The notes beneath the pieces were generated by a model. That model searched no databases. It saw nothing but the letters and a program-made list of their open reading frames with translations, and had not been told where the DNA came from. From positions 3,728,513 to 3,792,512 of the forward strand of contig NC_084781.1 in NCBI RefSeq assembly GCF_028858725.1: a stretch of 64,000 nt of DNA. The letters run 5' to 3'. The DNA is from Colius striatus (lineage: Eukaryota; Chordata; Aves; Coliiformes; Coliidae). A program made the translations under genes and the position numbers. Each line of letters begins with the position of its first letter. The first letter of the stretch is position 1. Below are positions 1-29,770 of the stretch, one piece after another.

Positions 1-2224
1 AGGCAAGAGTATATGAAGTAAGTGTAAGAACTGATGTGTGTTACTGCTGCTTAAAACCCATTCTGAGCATAAGGGAGGATGCCTCTGTGTGTATTTGAGT
101 TGCTTCAGTTTTCAATTGGATTGTAGCACCTTCCTTGTCAACAGCCTTAACTTTGAGGGGTACAGCAATGTTCTTCACAGAGGGCTGTGTTTAGTTCCAC
201 ATTCGCTTTGCATCAGATAGCACAACCTCATGCTTTAGTTAGATGGGAAGAGAGGATGGTTATACTGGATCTGGAGGTCCTACCTGCCCTTTCCTTCATG
301 TGCTGTTATGCAATGGCCTGTCTTGTCCCTTGCAGTAATTCCCAGGCAGTAAACATTGTGTAGGCCAGTGAGTGAATGTAGGATTCATTCTTCCCATGCT
401 TATGGCCTCTTTGTCCATTTTGCCTTAATGGTTTGGAGATCTTTTGTAATACTGGAAAGACTCTTAGATTTAGAAAAAGGGAGCCTGTCTTTGGGTGTTC
501 ATGGGCTTTGCTCTTCTTGAAAATTATGTTCATCTTCTGATTTCTTAACTTGCCTTTTCAGTTGCTTTGCAAACCTCTGCTTTGCACGTTCTGCTCAGGC
601 ACTGATATAATAAAACATATTGCAGAGTACATCCTGTCCTCTCAAAGAAAATGTTGTTGTGATGGAGTCACAGGCAGCCAAACTACAGAGCTGTTAGGTT
701 GCATACTACTCTTAGCCTCTGAAGAGGGCTTTGAACTAAAGCAACATCTGAAATGCAAAGGAGCATTTGTTGGCAAATCTTGTTAAAAGCAAAACTGACC
801 CTACAGTGGGTTAGGGCAGTAAAGCAGATTATTTCTGGATCATTACTGGTTTTGAGGTTTTTTCCCCTGTTGCCACTCTTCTAGGTGGCTTTTTTTTCCC
901 TAAAATGATTCTATGTGGGGGAAATGTGATGCTGCAGTACTGAATGGTTTGTGCTACTGCAAAAGAACGTTCCTATAAAAATCAGGAAGAAGCCAGATTA
1001 GCTTCCAATTTGAAAGTTGTAACACTGTCACTTGGCCATGAAATGCTTGAAAATTCCTCTTCTGTAGCTCTGTGATTTTGTTATTCTCCTTTGCTCAGTG
1101 CAAGATTATGAGATTCTGTGTATACAGTTTCATGAGGATGTTTTTGTTTTGCCTTAGCAGCAAAATGATATGTTGACTGTGAATGTAGTCAGAGGTACTG
1201 AATTAGTCCAAGTAACTAAGAGAGGCCAGAAACATAGCTGCAGCCAGGCTGTGGCAGTGTTTAGAGATAGTACTGCTTTCTTCTGGAGTGATGGGTTTAT
1301 GAGGTGGTAACTGTCAGGAGTCAGAGCACAAAGGTCTCTTTGTAAGAGTTTGTTGTAGGTTAGGTCTTCAACCAGTAAGAGAAAACAGACTCTTCACTCT
1401 TTAGATGGTTTTGGAGAGTAACCACTGTATTTCTCAGTGCTTTTAGAGCCTTCCCTGTTCTTTGAGTGGGCAACCTGTCCAGTTGCCTTTCCCACAAGTT
1501 TCTTTTTCAAGAAAATGTGTTTCATTTTTGAAGTAAAACAAGCACAGCTACATTCTCTCCTGGCTCTGTACAGAAACTGCACCACCTCCACTCCTCCCTC
1601 TTCCCTCTTCCTGTCTATATTGGAACATGCCTTTTTGGCTAAGGACTGCAAGTCTGTAGATGCTGGAAAGCAGGTTATGTTGCTCACCCATATAGCTTCT
1701 CATATTTTTTCCTGTCTTTTAAGCAGAAGAGGAAACAAATGAGTCCTGACTGCTGACAAATGATGAAGTGCTGAAAAGAGTCAGCTTGGCGCCCCACAGA
1801 CTTCTTGTTGTGTTACAGGATTGCATTGCCAAGTGATAAGCAGCACAAATAGCTGGAATTCAAACTCACCCCTTGTTTACATGCCTATTTTTTGTTGCTC
1901 TTCCTTCCTTCTTTGTAATTCCTCTTCTCCACGTCTGGATGTGACAAACTCCAGTATAGTGATACACAGTATAATCCTCAGGTATTAAGGAGAGAAGTTT
2001 TGAGGAGGGAGGGTCACAGAATGCAGAGTAGCTTCTGGTATTAAGGGTGTGTACTTTTGGGAACAGGCTGGCTTAGGATGGAAAACATTCTTCTTGTTCC
2101 CCTCCCTCAGTTCTTCTGTGTGTTTCCTTCTCATTGGTAATCCCTCCTGCCATTTGCTGCAACAGGAGTTCTCTGCCCCCATTTCTTCTCTAAGTCCCAC
2201 CCAGGCTTGTGTGAACATCCATTG
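1..2224. other. Intergenic DNA, no gene seen
   Basis: No open frame here resembles a known protein family and none is flanked by convincing splice sites. The two overlapping opposite-strand frames around 1394-1742 are low-complexity chance frames. The right end approaches the presumed 3' end of ATP12A. An untranslated exon of a gene further left cannot be excluded. Confidence 0.5.
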
Positions 2225-2230
2225 TTTATT
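2225..2230 (-). terminator. ATP12A: Second candidate ATP12A polyadenylation signal
   Basis: AATAAA on the minus strand, 610 bp past the stop codon. Position is plausible for a distal poly(A) site; there is no transcript evidence. Confidence 0.35.
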
Positions 2231-2349
2231 GTTTGCTTCAAAATTGGTAAAGCCTCTGTCTGAACATGATGTGATCCTTTCCTGTCACACTCAATTTTTC
2301 TTAAGTCTTTATAAGAAAATAAGATGGAGAAATGTTTTCTGGAAAAAGT

Positions 2350-2355
2350 TTTATT
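2350..2355 (-). terminator. ATP12A: Candidate ATP12A polyadenylation signal
   Basis: AATAAA on the minus strand about 485 bp past the stop codon. A second AATAAA lies at 2225-2230. Either could end the transcript. Confidence 0.45.
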
Positions 2356-2838
2356 ATCAAATTTTTCCTATACAGCATTTTTATCCCTGGTAAGGTAACA
2401 CAGATCTAGGTATGCACTCCCTTCCCATTCAGTTCCACCAAAAGAAGAAAATCAGCAAACCCCACCTTTAGTGCAAATTAATGCCTTAGATTATATGGAT
2501 TTTCTGTCTTTTTTTCTTTTCTTTTGGATCTCCTTTATGTGTTTTCCTCTCCGAGTGCTCTCCAAGTTCACGTTTGAATGAGGGAAACTTGTGCTTGTTA
2601 TAAAAATAAGGTAGCATTTCAATTTCTAGACAACTGTCAGCTTTACAGTACAGTTGGAGGTAATTTAACAACCTCCAAAGTCCTTATTTCTTCATGAAAT
2701 TTATGAAATTCCTTCACCCCTTCACAGGGCGAACCCATGCTTGGTATTGCACAGACAGGACATTAGAGCAGCAGAGGCTGTGTCAGGTGGGCAAGAAGCT
2801 CTCCACCAGCAGGAAGACAACCAGTGGTAAGGGTTGTG

Positions 2839-20847
<18,009 letters not shown>

Positions 20848-20954
20848 CTTGCTGAGTTTATTCCTTTCCTGATGGAGTGAAACAGCCAAGCTAAAGTCTC
20901 TGGATGAAAAACAAAAGCCCAAGTGCAGAATGAAGTTGCTCACAGCAGTTTTGG

Positions 20955-20972
20955 CTATTGGAGTGCCAATAG
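20955..20972. promoter_or_regulatory. ATP12A: Double CCAAT palindrome upstream of ATP12A
   Basis: CTATTGG-AGTG-CCAATAG is a perfect 7-bp inverted repeat holding two opposed CCAAT cores, 108 bp upstream of the ATP12A start codon. CCAAT boxes bind NF-Y and usually lie within about 100 bp of a start site. The placement suggests the core promoter; the transcription start itself was not identified. Confidence 0.5.
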
Positions 20973-23900
20973 GAGGTTGTTAGTTCCCCCTCAGCTGGCA
21001 AGCAGATGTTAGCTGGAATCCTGCTTGCACCTCAGCATCCTTCAGGCAGGACAAGTTCGTTGTCCCAAGCCTGTGGAGAAGGAGCACTGTTTGCTAGTGC
21101 TTTATAAATCAGCATCTTGTGCTGCCACTTCACCCCTCCCCTTCCAGGTCCAGCCCATCTTCTGTTTCACCCGTAGTAGGTGGAAAAATACCACAGTAAT
21201 GGGCATGTGGGTTTCAGGTCAGATAGTTTCTAATTATTCCTTTGTAGTGTTTGCTCACAGCTAAGGAACAGGTGTATTATTCATCTTGCTAGAAGCAAAG
21301 AGTTTCCTTCAGAGTCTTTCCAGCACTGGACTCCCCTTAGGATTTCCAGCTGTTGTGGCAATGTACAATAGAGTAGAGGAAATTTGAGTGTGCACATTTT
21401 GTCTTGCCTGTTTATATGATGTTCTGTTTGCCTGCCTAAGATCCCTGAAAGTCAGATACCTTCTCTATCTAGGTATTAAGAGTGATTTAGTGGAGTGCTG
21501 CTCCTTTGAGCCTCTTAGCTTGGACTTTTAATTCCTGTATTGCATTTGTCATGTTTCTAGCCTTCATGCTGAGCTGAAAAAAGCACTTTATGATGCATTT
21601 TCAGCAAGAGCACTTACCTGAACAGCTTATTTAAGCTGTTTTTCTTGCACCAATTACCAGCTTCCATAAAGGAGTGATAATGAGATTTATGACACTTTTG
21701 ATACCTGGTGTGTCTCATCACTTAGGAATAAAGTTGACTTCCTCACCTCTGAAGTGTAACTGATGAAAAACTGAATTAAATACAGAGATTTTCTCTACTT
21801 TGTCATTATTTGGGGGAAGATTGTCCTTTTGTCTTGTCTCACTGAACAACATAGCAGCTGGTCTTTTACATTATCTAATTCCTGAGCTTCAAATTGCATC
21901 CTTTGAGATGCTGTGAGGTACCACAGTTGCTAGCAGATGACTCAAATTGTGATGAGAGATAGAACATGTTAATGGAGATAACTAAGGCTGACAGGGGCAG
22001 GAATAAATTCATGTTCAAGTCAATTTCAGTGATTCAGGTATCATACCTCCTTAAACAACACCTACATTAAAAAGCAGAGCTGTTTCATTTTCTTGGTTTA
22101 TGAGTCTTGGTCTTTTCCCATGGAATTCTCTCATCTTAGAACATTGTGCAAGATGCAGAAGTATATCTGGAAAGGTTTCACCTTCAATTGTTGCTGTTTG
22201 TTGGATTTTGTCCTGGGGCTTGAATATAAACCTCTTCATGTGTCTATAACTATTGGAGATTTCACACTAAATGCCACATGCAAGAGCACTAACATTGACT
22301 GTGTCCAGTGAGTCTGCCCATGCCTTGTGTTACCCATTACTGAGGTTGTGCTCCCTGTTGCTGGAAAAGATAGTGGAGCAAGATGATCAAGAGGTACTGT
22401 GAGAGTATCTGACATCAAACTAGACTGCTGAGGCTGGAAGTGGGGGATATGTGTGAGGAAACGTGGCCTGGGAGACAGGGAAATGCCCTCCAGGTGTGCA
22501 GCTGCATTGTCCAGTTGGTTGGTTAAGAGAATGATTAGGATGCAAAGTGTGAAAACAGGGCTGGCAGCCTTTATGTTGCTCACTTAGAGTTTTTAACTGG
22601 GGACTGAGATTTGTAACCAGCTGGTGAGGAACAGCTGGAGGATAGGAAACAAGGATGTGTATCCTTCTATCCTGCTTGTCACACAGTTGTCAAAACAGCT
22701 ACCCCGTGCTTTTTAGTAATGGTTTGTAATTTAGAGCATCATCTGGGTCATTTGGGCAGTTTTTACACTTGTCTACTCTAAGTCATGACCACCTTTGCCT
22801 GGGGACAAACGTTTGAAGTGCCAAGTGGAGAAGTGTCTGGCAAGGCAGTGCCCCACAGAGCCTGATCTGCATGCAATATTTACACCAACATCCCTGTCTT
22901 CTTAAGGGTATGTACTGGAGCAAATAAACTGGGAACACTCTGTAGACAGTACCACAGCTTAATATTTACAAGGTATTGAGCTGGGTTTGATGCTGACAAA
23001 TGATCTGTATTGAGCTGATGATGGTTGAAAAATTTGGTAGCAGGAGTGTGTTTAGTTATGCCCACTGAAGGGATTGTTTTCTGTGAGTGACAAAGATGAG
23101 AAGCACTGTACACAGACAAACCTTGTTCCCCATGAAACCCACACACCCTGGCTGGCCAGGGAGGAATTGTCCTTGTTAACTGTACTTGCTTGCCCACTGA
23201 TCTTCTTGTGTTTGCCATTTGGCCCTGCTGAAAAGGTATCAGAAATAGAACCTACCTGAGAACCTGGGCTGCAATCCTGGCCAAGGGCTTGTACACAACT
23301 GACTCCTGCCAGTGAAGCACTTGTGCCTTCATTTGGCAAGACGTGGCATGTATAGAGATGAATATACTTGGGTCTGTGCCCGAGTGCTGTAATCATCACG
23401 TGTGATTCTAATGTGTCTCAACAGCCAGAGCTCAGCCCTGTTTAGAAGGTAAAATGAATGAGTGTTGTTCTGATTTCTAAATATCAGACTAGAAAATTGA
23501 CATTTCCCCTCTGAATTCTCGTGTCTCTCGCACCTCTTCACCAGAACTAAGACATATTTTGATCCTGTGCTGTGTTGGTATGCAAGTCCTGTAAGAAGGC
23601 AGCCAGGAGAATGCTCTGCTGTTATTTAACACAGAAACCCCACTTCATGTCGAGCTGAAGACTGCAGGTTTTTGATGTCTCTGCTCCGACTCTCAAGTTC
23701 ATTCAGGTTGTGAAGCAAAGGTGTAAATGTTTGGAGCAAGGAGAATGCTGTTGCATTTGCCTGTTGAACCTGGCTGTGTTATTCATATGCATCTTATCTC
23801 GCATGAAGTGGGGCTTGTTGGCAACAAAAGGCAGTGTTGCAGCCTCTGAAGTTGCAGCAGCAGGAGTGGGTGGTACAGCTATATTTAAGTTTGCATGTGC

Positions 23901-26900
23901 AAGGCTTGCTGCCTTTCCTCTGGGGTGGGGGGGGAGGAAGCCAGCAGAGGGAGCACAACAGCCTCTGGGCTCGTTCATTCAGTGCTTCCACACCAGCAAA
24001 AATACAGATTTCTGAGCAGAGTGTGTGCCTGTCTCGGTGTCCTGGCTTAGGCTTGTCTGCAGGGATAGAGAAGTGGTTTGTCTGGGGATTTGGTTTCCTT
24101 CGAGGCCAAGGGTCAAACAAAGCCTGAATGTCAAATGATAGTTCTGTGGTGCTGGAATCATCTCTCAAAGATGGGATAGAAATGCAGATGAGCTAGGCAC
24201 GTACTGGCAGGTACATACATGAGCTGTATGATTTCCTTGTCCTTTAAGTAGCCTTTACAACGAGGCTTTGCAGCCAGGAGCCAGCAGCCTGTTTGGGAAG
24301 GCAACTCTTCATTTATCCCAAAGATATTAAACCAAATAATTCACAGGCCATGAGTGATGAACCAAGCCCTTGTGTAGAGCCAAATGAAAACAAAAGCTTA
24401 GGCAGTATTTTGACACTGTAATTTAGGCATTGGTTGTGAACCACTCCTTGTCTGAGTGCCTTCAGCATTTGCCTTCTCGTGATCGGGGAACTGCTCATTC
24501 TGGTTTACACACCACTGTGTGGAGTTCAAGGAAAGGTATTTCTTCCCATTTTTCCTTTCTTGTTCATCAAAGAAGAGTAGGAAATCATGAGGAGAGATGA
24601 GGCTTCGTTCCCAGCTTTGAAGGTGGCATTGTAAATGACGAGCTGTAGTGTGCCTCACTAGGAATGCCATGCTGACTTGATATCCCCAGGGACTTGCCAC
24701 AGCCAGCACAGCTGCAGTCTGTTTCAGAGGAAGTTTTGTCTTGATTTTACAAAAGGAGTTGGCCCACGCTCACCCTTTGGAAGTTAATGCACTGCTGAGG
24801 TGAGTTTTGTGTATCCACAAAGAGTCAACGCAGGCGAAATGTATCATTTCATAGATATATCTTTCCATATATCACTTATTTCTTCACATGGTCTGAGGAA
24901 GAGCCAGCTGGGCATAGGAGAGGTGCTCACTCAAAACATTTTCACGTGGCCATGACTGTTTTTAATACATCTGAAGTAATCCTGGGTTACTTGAAATACT
25001 GAACTAGAGATGTGTGTCTGTCAGGGCATCCTACCAACTGCTGAGCCTGCTGCTCCCTGCCTCAGGAAGCTTCAAAAAGATAGGAAGTAAGACTTGCTCA
25101 TTTCTTGTGAAGTGGGATAGAGGGAATATTGCTTAGAAGCAATCTTTTGTTGCAATTTTCTGTCTCTGAGGAAGAAAACAGAAGCCACAAGCGAGTCACA
25201 GTATCTAGGACTTTCCTATCCTTGATGTTGTATCTTCCTGCTTCCTAGTGCTATTAATAGGAACCATTATTGAGTGCAGTATAAAAACAGTAAGGAAAAT
25301 TGATCCTCTTCCTCTTTACAACTTCCTGGGACTATGCAGAGGTACAGCCAGGACTGGAAGTTGATGTGGAAGCACAGTATAACTTTCATCTTTAGATATG
25401 ATGCTGATCCCAACATTTGATTTGCAACCATAAATGATTCATAGGAGTTTGTAAATACTTGTCTTTCTTTCAAACAGCTGCTGTCTTGATGCTTTCATCA
25501 TTCTCAGGCAAAACAATACATCTTTCCTGTTAGCATGTTACCTGGTTAATGTGCCAGCCCAGTGCATCTAGAGCTTGCAGAGTCAACCTGTAGTTTGCAG
25601 TCTGAATCTACTCCTCTAGAGCAACACACCCAGCCTCGTTCCTGACAGACATCACAGCCTGTGGAGTGGCAGAGGAAGCTTCAGGGCACACTTACTTGTA
25701 AAATACATGGTATGTGTGCTGTATGTTGGTAAGTCCTGCTGTCTAGCTTTTGTACCCAGCCTCTGGAAGGGTGTCAGCCGTTACTTGTCAAAAGTCACCT
25801 TGTTTCCCTGTGAAATCAGGAAGTGCTTCTTGCCCATCCCAAGTGTTACATGGCAACGATGCTCTTTGGCTTTTGGTTGTTTTTTTAATGATGAAAAGCA
25901 GGTTGCTGCATTAATGTGACTGCACAAGCAATCAACAACTGATACAGTGGGACTAGATGTTGACTACCAAGATAATTCTCACTGGAAGATGGCTGAGGTG
26001 CCACAACCAGATGTTTACTGTCTGGATGACCTCTGCTGGAAAGTGATGAAAAATGAGTCAGTTGGTTGAATGTGGGTCGTTCAAACAGATGATCCTGGGT
26101 TTTTTTTCCCCTACCCTGTGATGTCCTTGCATTGCTGCCATATCACCAGAGAGTTCTCCTAACTGAAAATGACAGTTGGTGAGGACAGAAGTGGTGAGTG
26201 TTTCACTGAGAATGCCAAGATGCTGGCTCACAGCTTGCAACAGCTGCTAGCAGAGCAAGTCAGGATCTTTAGTCACAGCTTGCAAAGCCAAAGGCTGAGA
26301 CTGACAAAGTGATGGCTCATGGTTTTACAGGAGCAGACAGCCAGCGACCGCTGCTCTGATACAGACTGACCTCTGTGTTGGGTATTCCCATCTGTAACAG
26401 TGCTGGCACATTGGCAGGCAGGCAGCAAAGCTGGAATGGCCAATAGGTGAAAAGGATGTTGCAGAGTGTGGGGTTCAGTGGCTCAGTGGAAGAGAAGAGG
26501 AAGCCATGTGTAAAAATGACTGGATTAAAACTACTTTTTCTTTTTGCCTTTGCAGTTTTGCATTCAGTACCTCATGCCTTTGGAGATGTTTCTGTGTGTA
26601 GTTCATTTTTATTTGTATTTCCTTATGAAACTCAGTCCTCTAGTAATAATGGTCACATTTGTGTCCTTGACTAGAAGGCTTTTGGGGTAAGAGAAGATGA
26701 TCTTGAAATAGTTGAAGGTGTTACACAACTGGGATGTTTGAGCTATGCTGTGAAGTTGCAAATAGCATTTTACCTTTGGAATTTGAAGAATCCCATGAGT
26801 TTGTACACAGCCCAGAGCAGTGTGAAATCTCACCTGCACAGCCCTTGCACTTGAGCTTGTGCAGAAAATACTTAAGGTCAAGAAAAACTTGTTTCATATT

Positions 26901-27200
26901 TGTCAAAGCCACGTGAAGGGGCTTGGCCAAGTCTTCATGCCCTTACCACCAGTGCTCTGCTTCAGTCCTTTGTACTTGCAACCCTGTGTGACTCCAGGGT
27001 CACACAGACAGTCTGAGACACTGCAGCTGAGAGATGAGCAATTAGAAAGGCAAAATGCAGAACTAGAGAAAGTGGCAGTGCCATGACATAGAGCTGCTGT
27101 GAGAGTGAGAGATTCACAGTGTCAGTTCTCACCACTGTGTGAAAGGACAGTTGTTTGGTTGTGCACTGCTCACCTAAGTTAACTTGTGCTTCTGCCAGGA
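20973..27200. other. Intergenic DNA upstream of ATP12A
   Basis: Six kilobases with no frame resembling a known protein and no exon chain. A short poly-G run lies near 23926. Likely contains ATP12A regulatory DNA, but I can name no site beyond the CCAAT palindrome. Confidence 0.5.
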
Positions 27201-27202
27201 TA

Positions 27203-27338
27203 GAGAGGAGGTTTCCAAACCCACCTGAACACGTTCCTGTGCCCCCTGAGCCAGGGGAACCTGCATTAGCAGGGGGTTGGGCTGGAGGAGCTCTGGAGGA
27301 CCCTTCCAATCCCCAACCATTCTGGGATTCTGTAATGA
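27203..27338 (+). repeat. CR1 LINE 3' end fragment
   Basis: Reads as the CR1 3' terminus in sense: GGTTTCCAAACCCACCTGAA, GTTCCTGTG, AGCAGGGGGTTGGGCTGG, then ACCCTTCCAATCCCCAACCA and TTCTGGGATTCTGT, the degenerate ATTCTRTG tail. Heavily 5'-truncated, as CR1 copies usually are. Confidence 0.88.
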
Positions 27339-28171
27339 AAAAACTCCTCTGCCACTTAGTTCCTTCCAGAGAAAGAGGAAGTTTACATTGTGTAGGCCTG
27401 TATGGGTGGAGTGGTGGCCTTGAAGGGAGCAGTGGCCATAAAGAGACTTTACACTTTCTTAAGAACCTTCCACGAAGGCAGATTGAGTGAGATGACTGTT
27501 GCTGTCACCTCCCTGTTCACCAGCACTGACCATGTCCCGGTATGTGGGCAGAGTTTCATCTTGCACTTTTGGTCTTGAGGCAGTTAATGCTGTAGGAAAA
27601 TCCAACCTTACCTTTCACCTACTTTCCTCTTGGGAAAATGCCCTTGACTTGGATTTACACTGGGTACCATTTGACTGTCGCTAAGAACCAGTCCAACCAC
27701 TCATTCAATGCAAATTAGAATAAAGTCAGGAAAGTAAGAACTAGAGACAGTTCCAGGGTTGGGGCTTGCCTAGCCATGGATCTGCTGTTTGTCAGTCTGT
27801 TTGCCTTCAGCAATGGCTCAGGATAGCATGGTGAGTGTTTGGAAAGTCCACCCACATAGAACACAAAGTTTTGTTAGATGCAAGATCAACGTTTTATTGT
27901 CTTGTTTTAGTGAAGGGTTTGTATTTAACAGTTCCAACATGTTGCCTTAAATAGAAAATGTTATCTGAGTTTAGATTGTCCTCTGTAGCTCTTCTTTTAG
28001 AAGTCAGGTGCCTGTTTTTAGCATGCTCAGTGTGAGGAAGGTCACAGACTGGTCCTCTTTAGTATCACACTTAAAGGCATTTGTAAAATGCCCCTAGACA
28101 GTGGGAAGCAACACCTATGTGTTAGGATTGGGGTATTTTCATCATTAGAGCTAATAATAATTGGCAAAGGT

Positions 28172-28245
28172 CAGGAGCATCATCTCCAATTTACAGATGG
28201 AGAGACTGAGTCATGGAGAGACAGTGACGTACAAGATTAACCAGT
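28172..28245 (-). repeat. MIR-like SINE relic
   Basis: The segment TTTACAGATGGAGAGACTGA followed by GTCATGGAGAGACAGTGAC matches the MIR core antisense (tttacagatgaggaaactgaggca...agagaggttaagtgac). Confidence 0.65.
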
Positions 28246-29711
28246 AAATCTGGGGTCCCAGTTGAGTATCAGCTTGGACTTGGTGTCACAGCCCCCTGCT
28301 AGGAGGTTTTGTCTGTTTTGTTTCCTGACTGCCACCTCAAGCCCTGATGGAAACAGGACTGTCCACCCTTAATGGACTCACAGCATTACTGCATGAAGTG
28401 GTGCAGAGGGGACCAGGACACTTCCAGCTGGTGATGCCCAGAGTCTGAGTGCTTCAGTACAGCCAAGAGCAGCAGTAAGGTCCTGGTGAAAGGATGAGGC
28501 CTGTTTGCTTGATTTGTGTGTGTCCCTTCCCCATATAATTTGCTTGATAGCTACAAAACTTAATAAGATCTCCTAGTACAAAATTGGCTAGGATGGGATC
28601 CAGCTCATCTAATTTAACTCTGAGCCTACACTAGTCCCTCAGGTTGTCTTTACAGCCAAAAGGAAGAAGGAAGCACCTCCAGACAGCAATTCATCTAATT
28701 TGTCTGAGATAATGATTAACCTGTAGAGGCAGGAGGAAGAATACTTCAGGTGAAATACCTGTCTTTTAGGAGAGATAAATCCTGTCTTTAACTATAAATG
28801 CATATTGATGTTTCCTCGTGACGTGGTTTACATAGGAAAACAAGCATTTCCCAAGCTTGCATTGCTTGGATTTGGCTTTTGTGAACAGACATGTCTGAAT
28901 TAGTCATGATTTGCCATGGAGAAATACTTGCTGTTAATGCTGAATTTGACCAAAGGAGGATCTTGTGAGTCCCACCAAGTTTTGCTTCAAAAGTCAGTTC
29001 TTTTGAATGCAGCTGAGGTGAGATGATGTGTATAAAAGCTGACTATGAATGAAAGGCTCCCTGTATCATCAAATCCGTGTTCAGGATGCAAAGCTTTGTG
29101 ATGAGTAAGTAGGTGGTGGCTGAGGTCTGTTGTGAGTTACATGCAGGTGAGCACAATATTAGCATAAGCAAGGAAATGAGCCAAAACAGCAGGGCAATAG
29201 CCTGTGCTTTTGATAAAAGGGGAAGCAAATGGAGTCCTTTTGGTGGTGGATCTGACCCAAGTGGTTCCCAGGATGCAGGAGGTTGTTCCTCTCCTGGGAC
29301 AAATGCCACGTGTTCCTTGTATTTCTCTGCTGGTGGAAAAGAGGAATCAAAAGTGAAGCCAGTTTTAGGAGATGCTCTGAACTGAATAAGGCAAAGAATT
29401 GTGCAGCCTATACTCATGCTCTTGATAACCCTGTGAAGACAGACAAAGCAGGGGATAACTGGGACAACTTATCAAATGAGCTTTATTACTTCTTCCTTGC
29501 TGCTGTGCAGCCTGTCCTTGAATCACAAGTATCAGGAGCCTGTGCCAAGTGTTGAACCTCTGAAAGGCCATTCTGATGTACGGTGATACCCTTATTCCAT
29601 GTGCAACAGGAGGCTGGCAGGGCACACAGTGCTGGACTAGCTAGCTCCAGAGCTGGAAGCAGCACAGTCACATCAGCACTGTGCTTGTTTTAATAAGCTC
29701 TGCTGCATCAT

Positions 29712-29770
29712 GGCTGTAATTGGTATTTGCATAGCACTTTGCAAATATGAAAGCATTGCTTAAATGCAGC
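29712..29770. repeat. Possible SINE/LINE tail relic
   Basis: TTTGCATAGCACTTTGCAAA and the following GAAAGCATTGCTTAAATGC resemble the 'agcgctttg...gcgctatataaatgc' tail shared by ancient MIR/L2-type elements. Too diverged to classify by eye. Confidence 0.3.
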
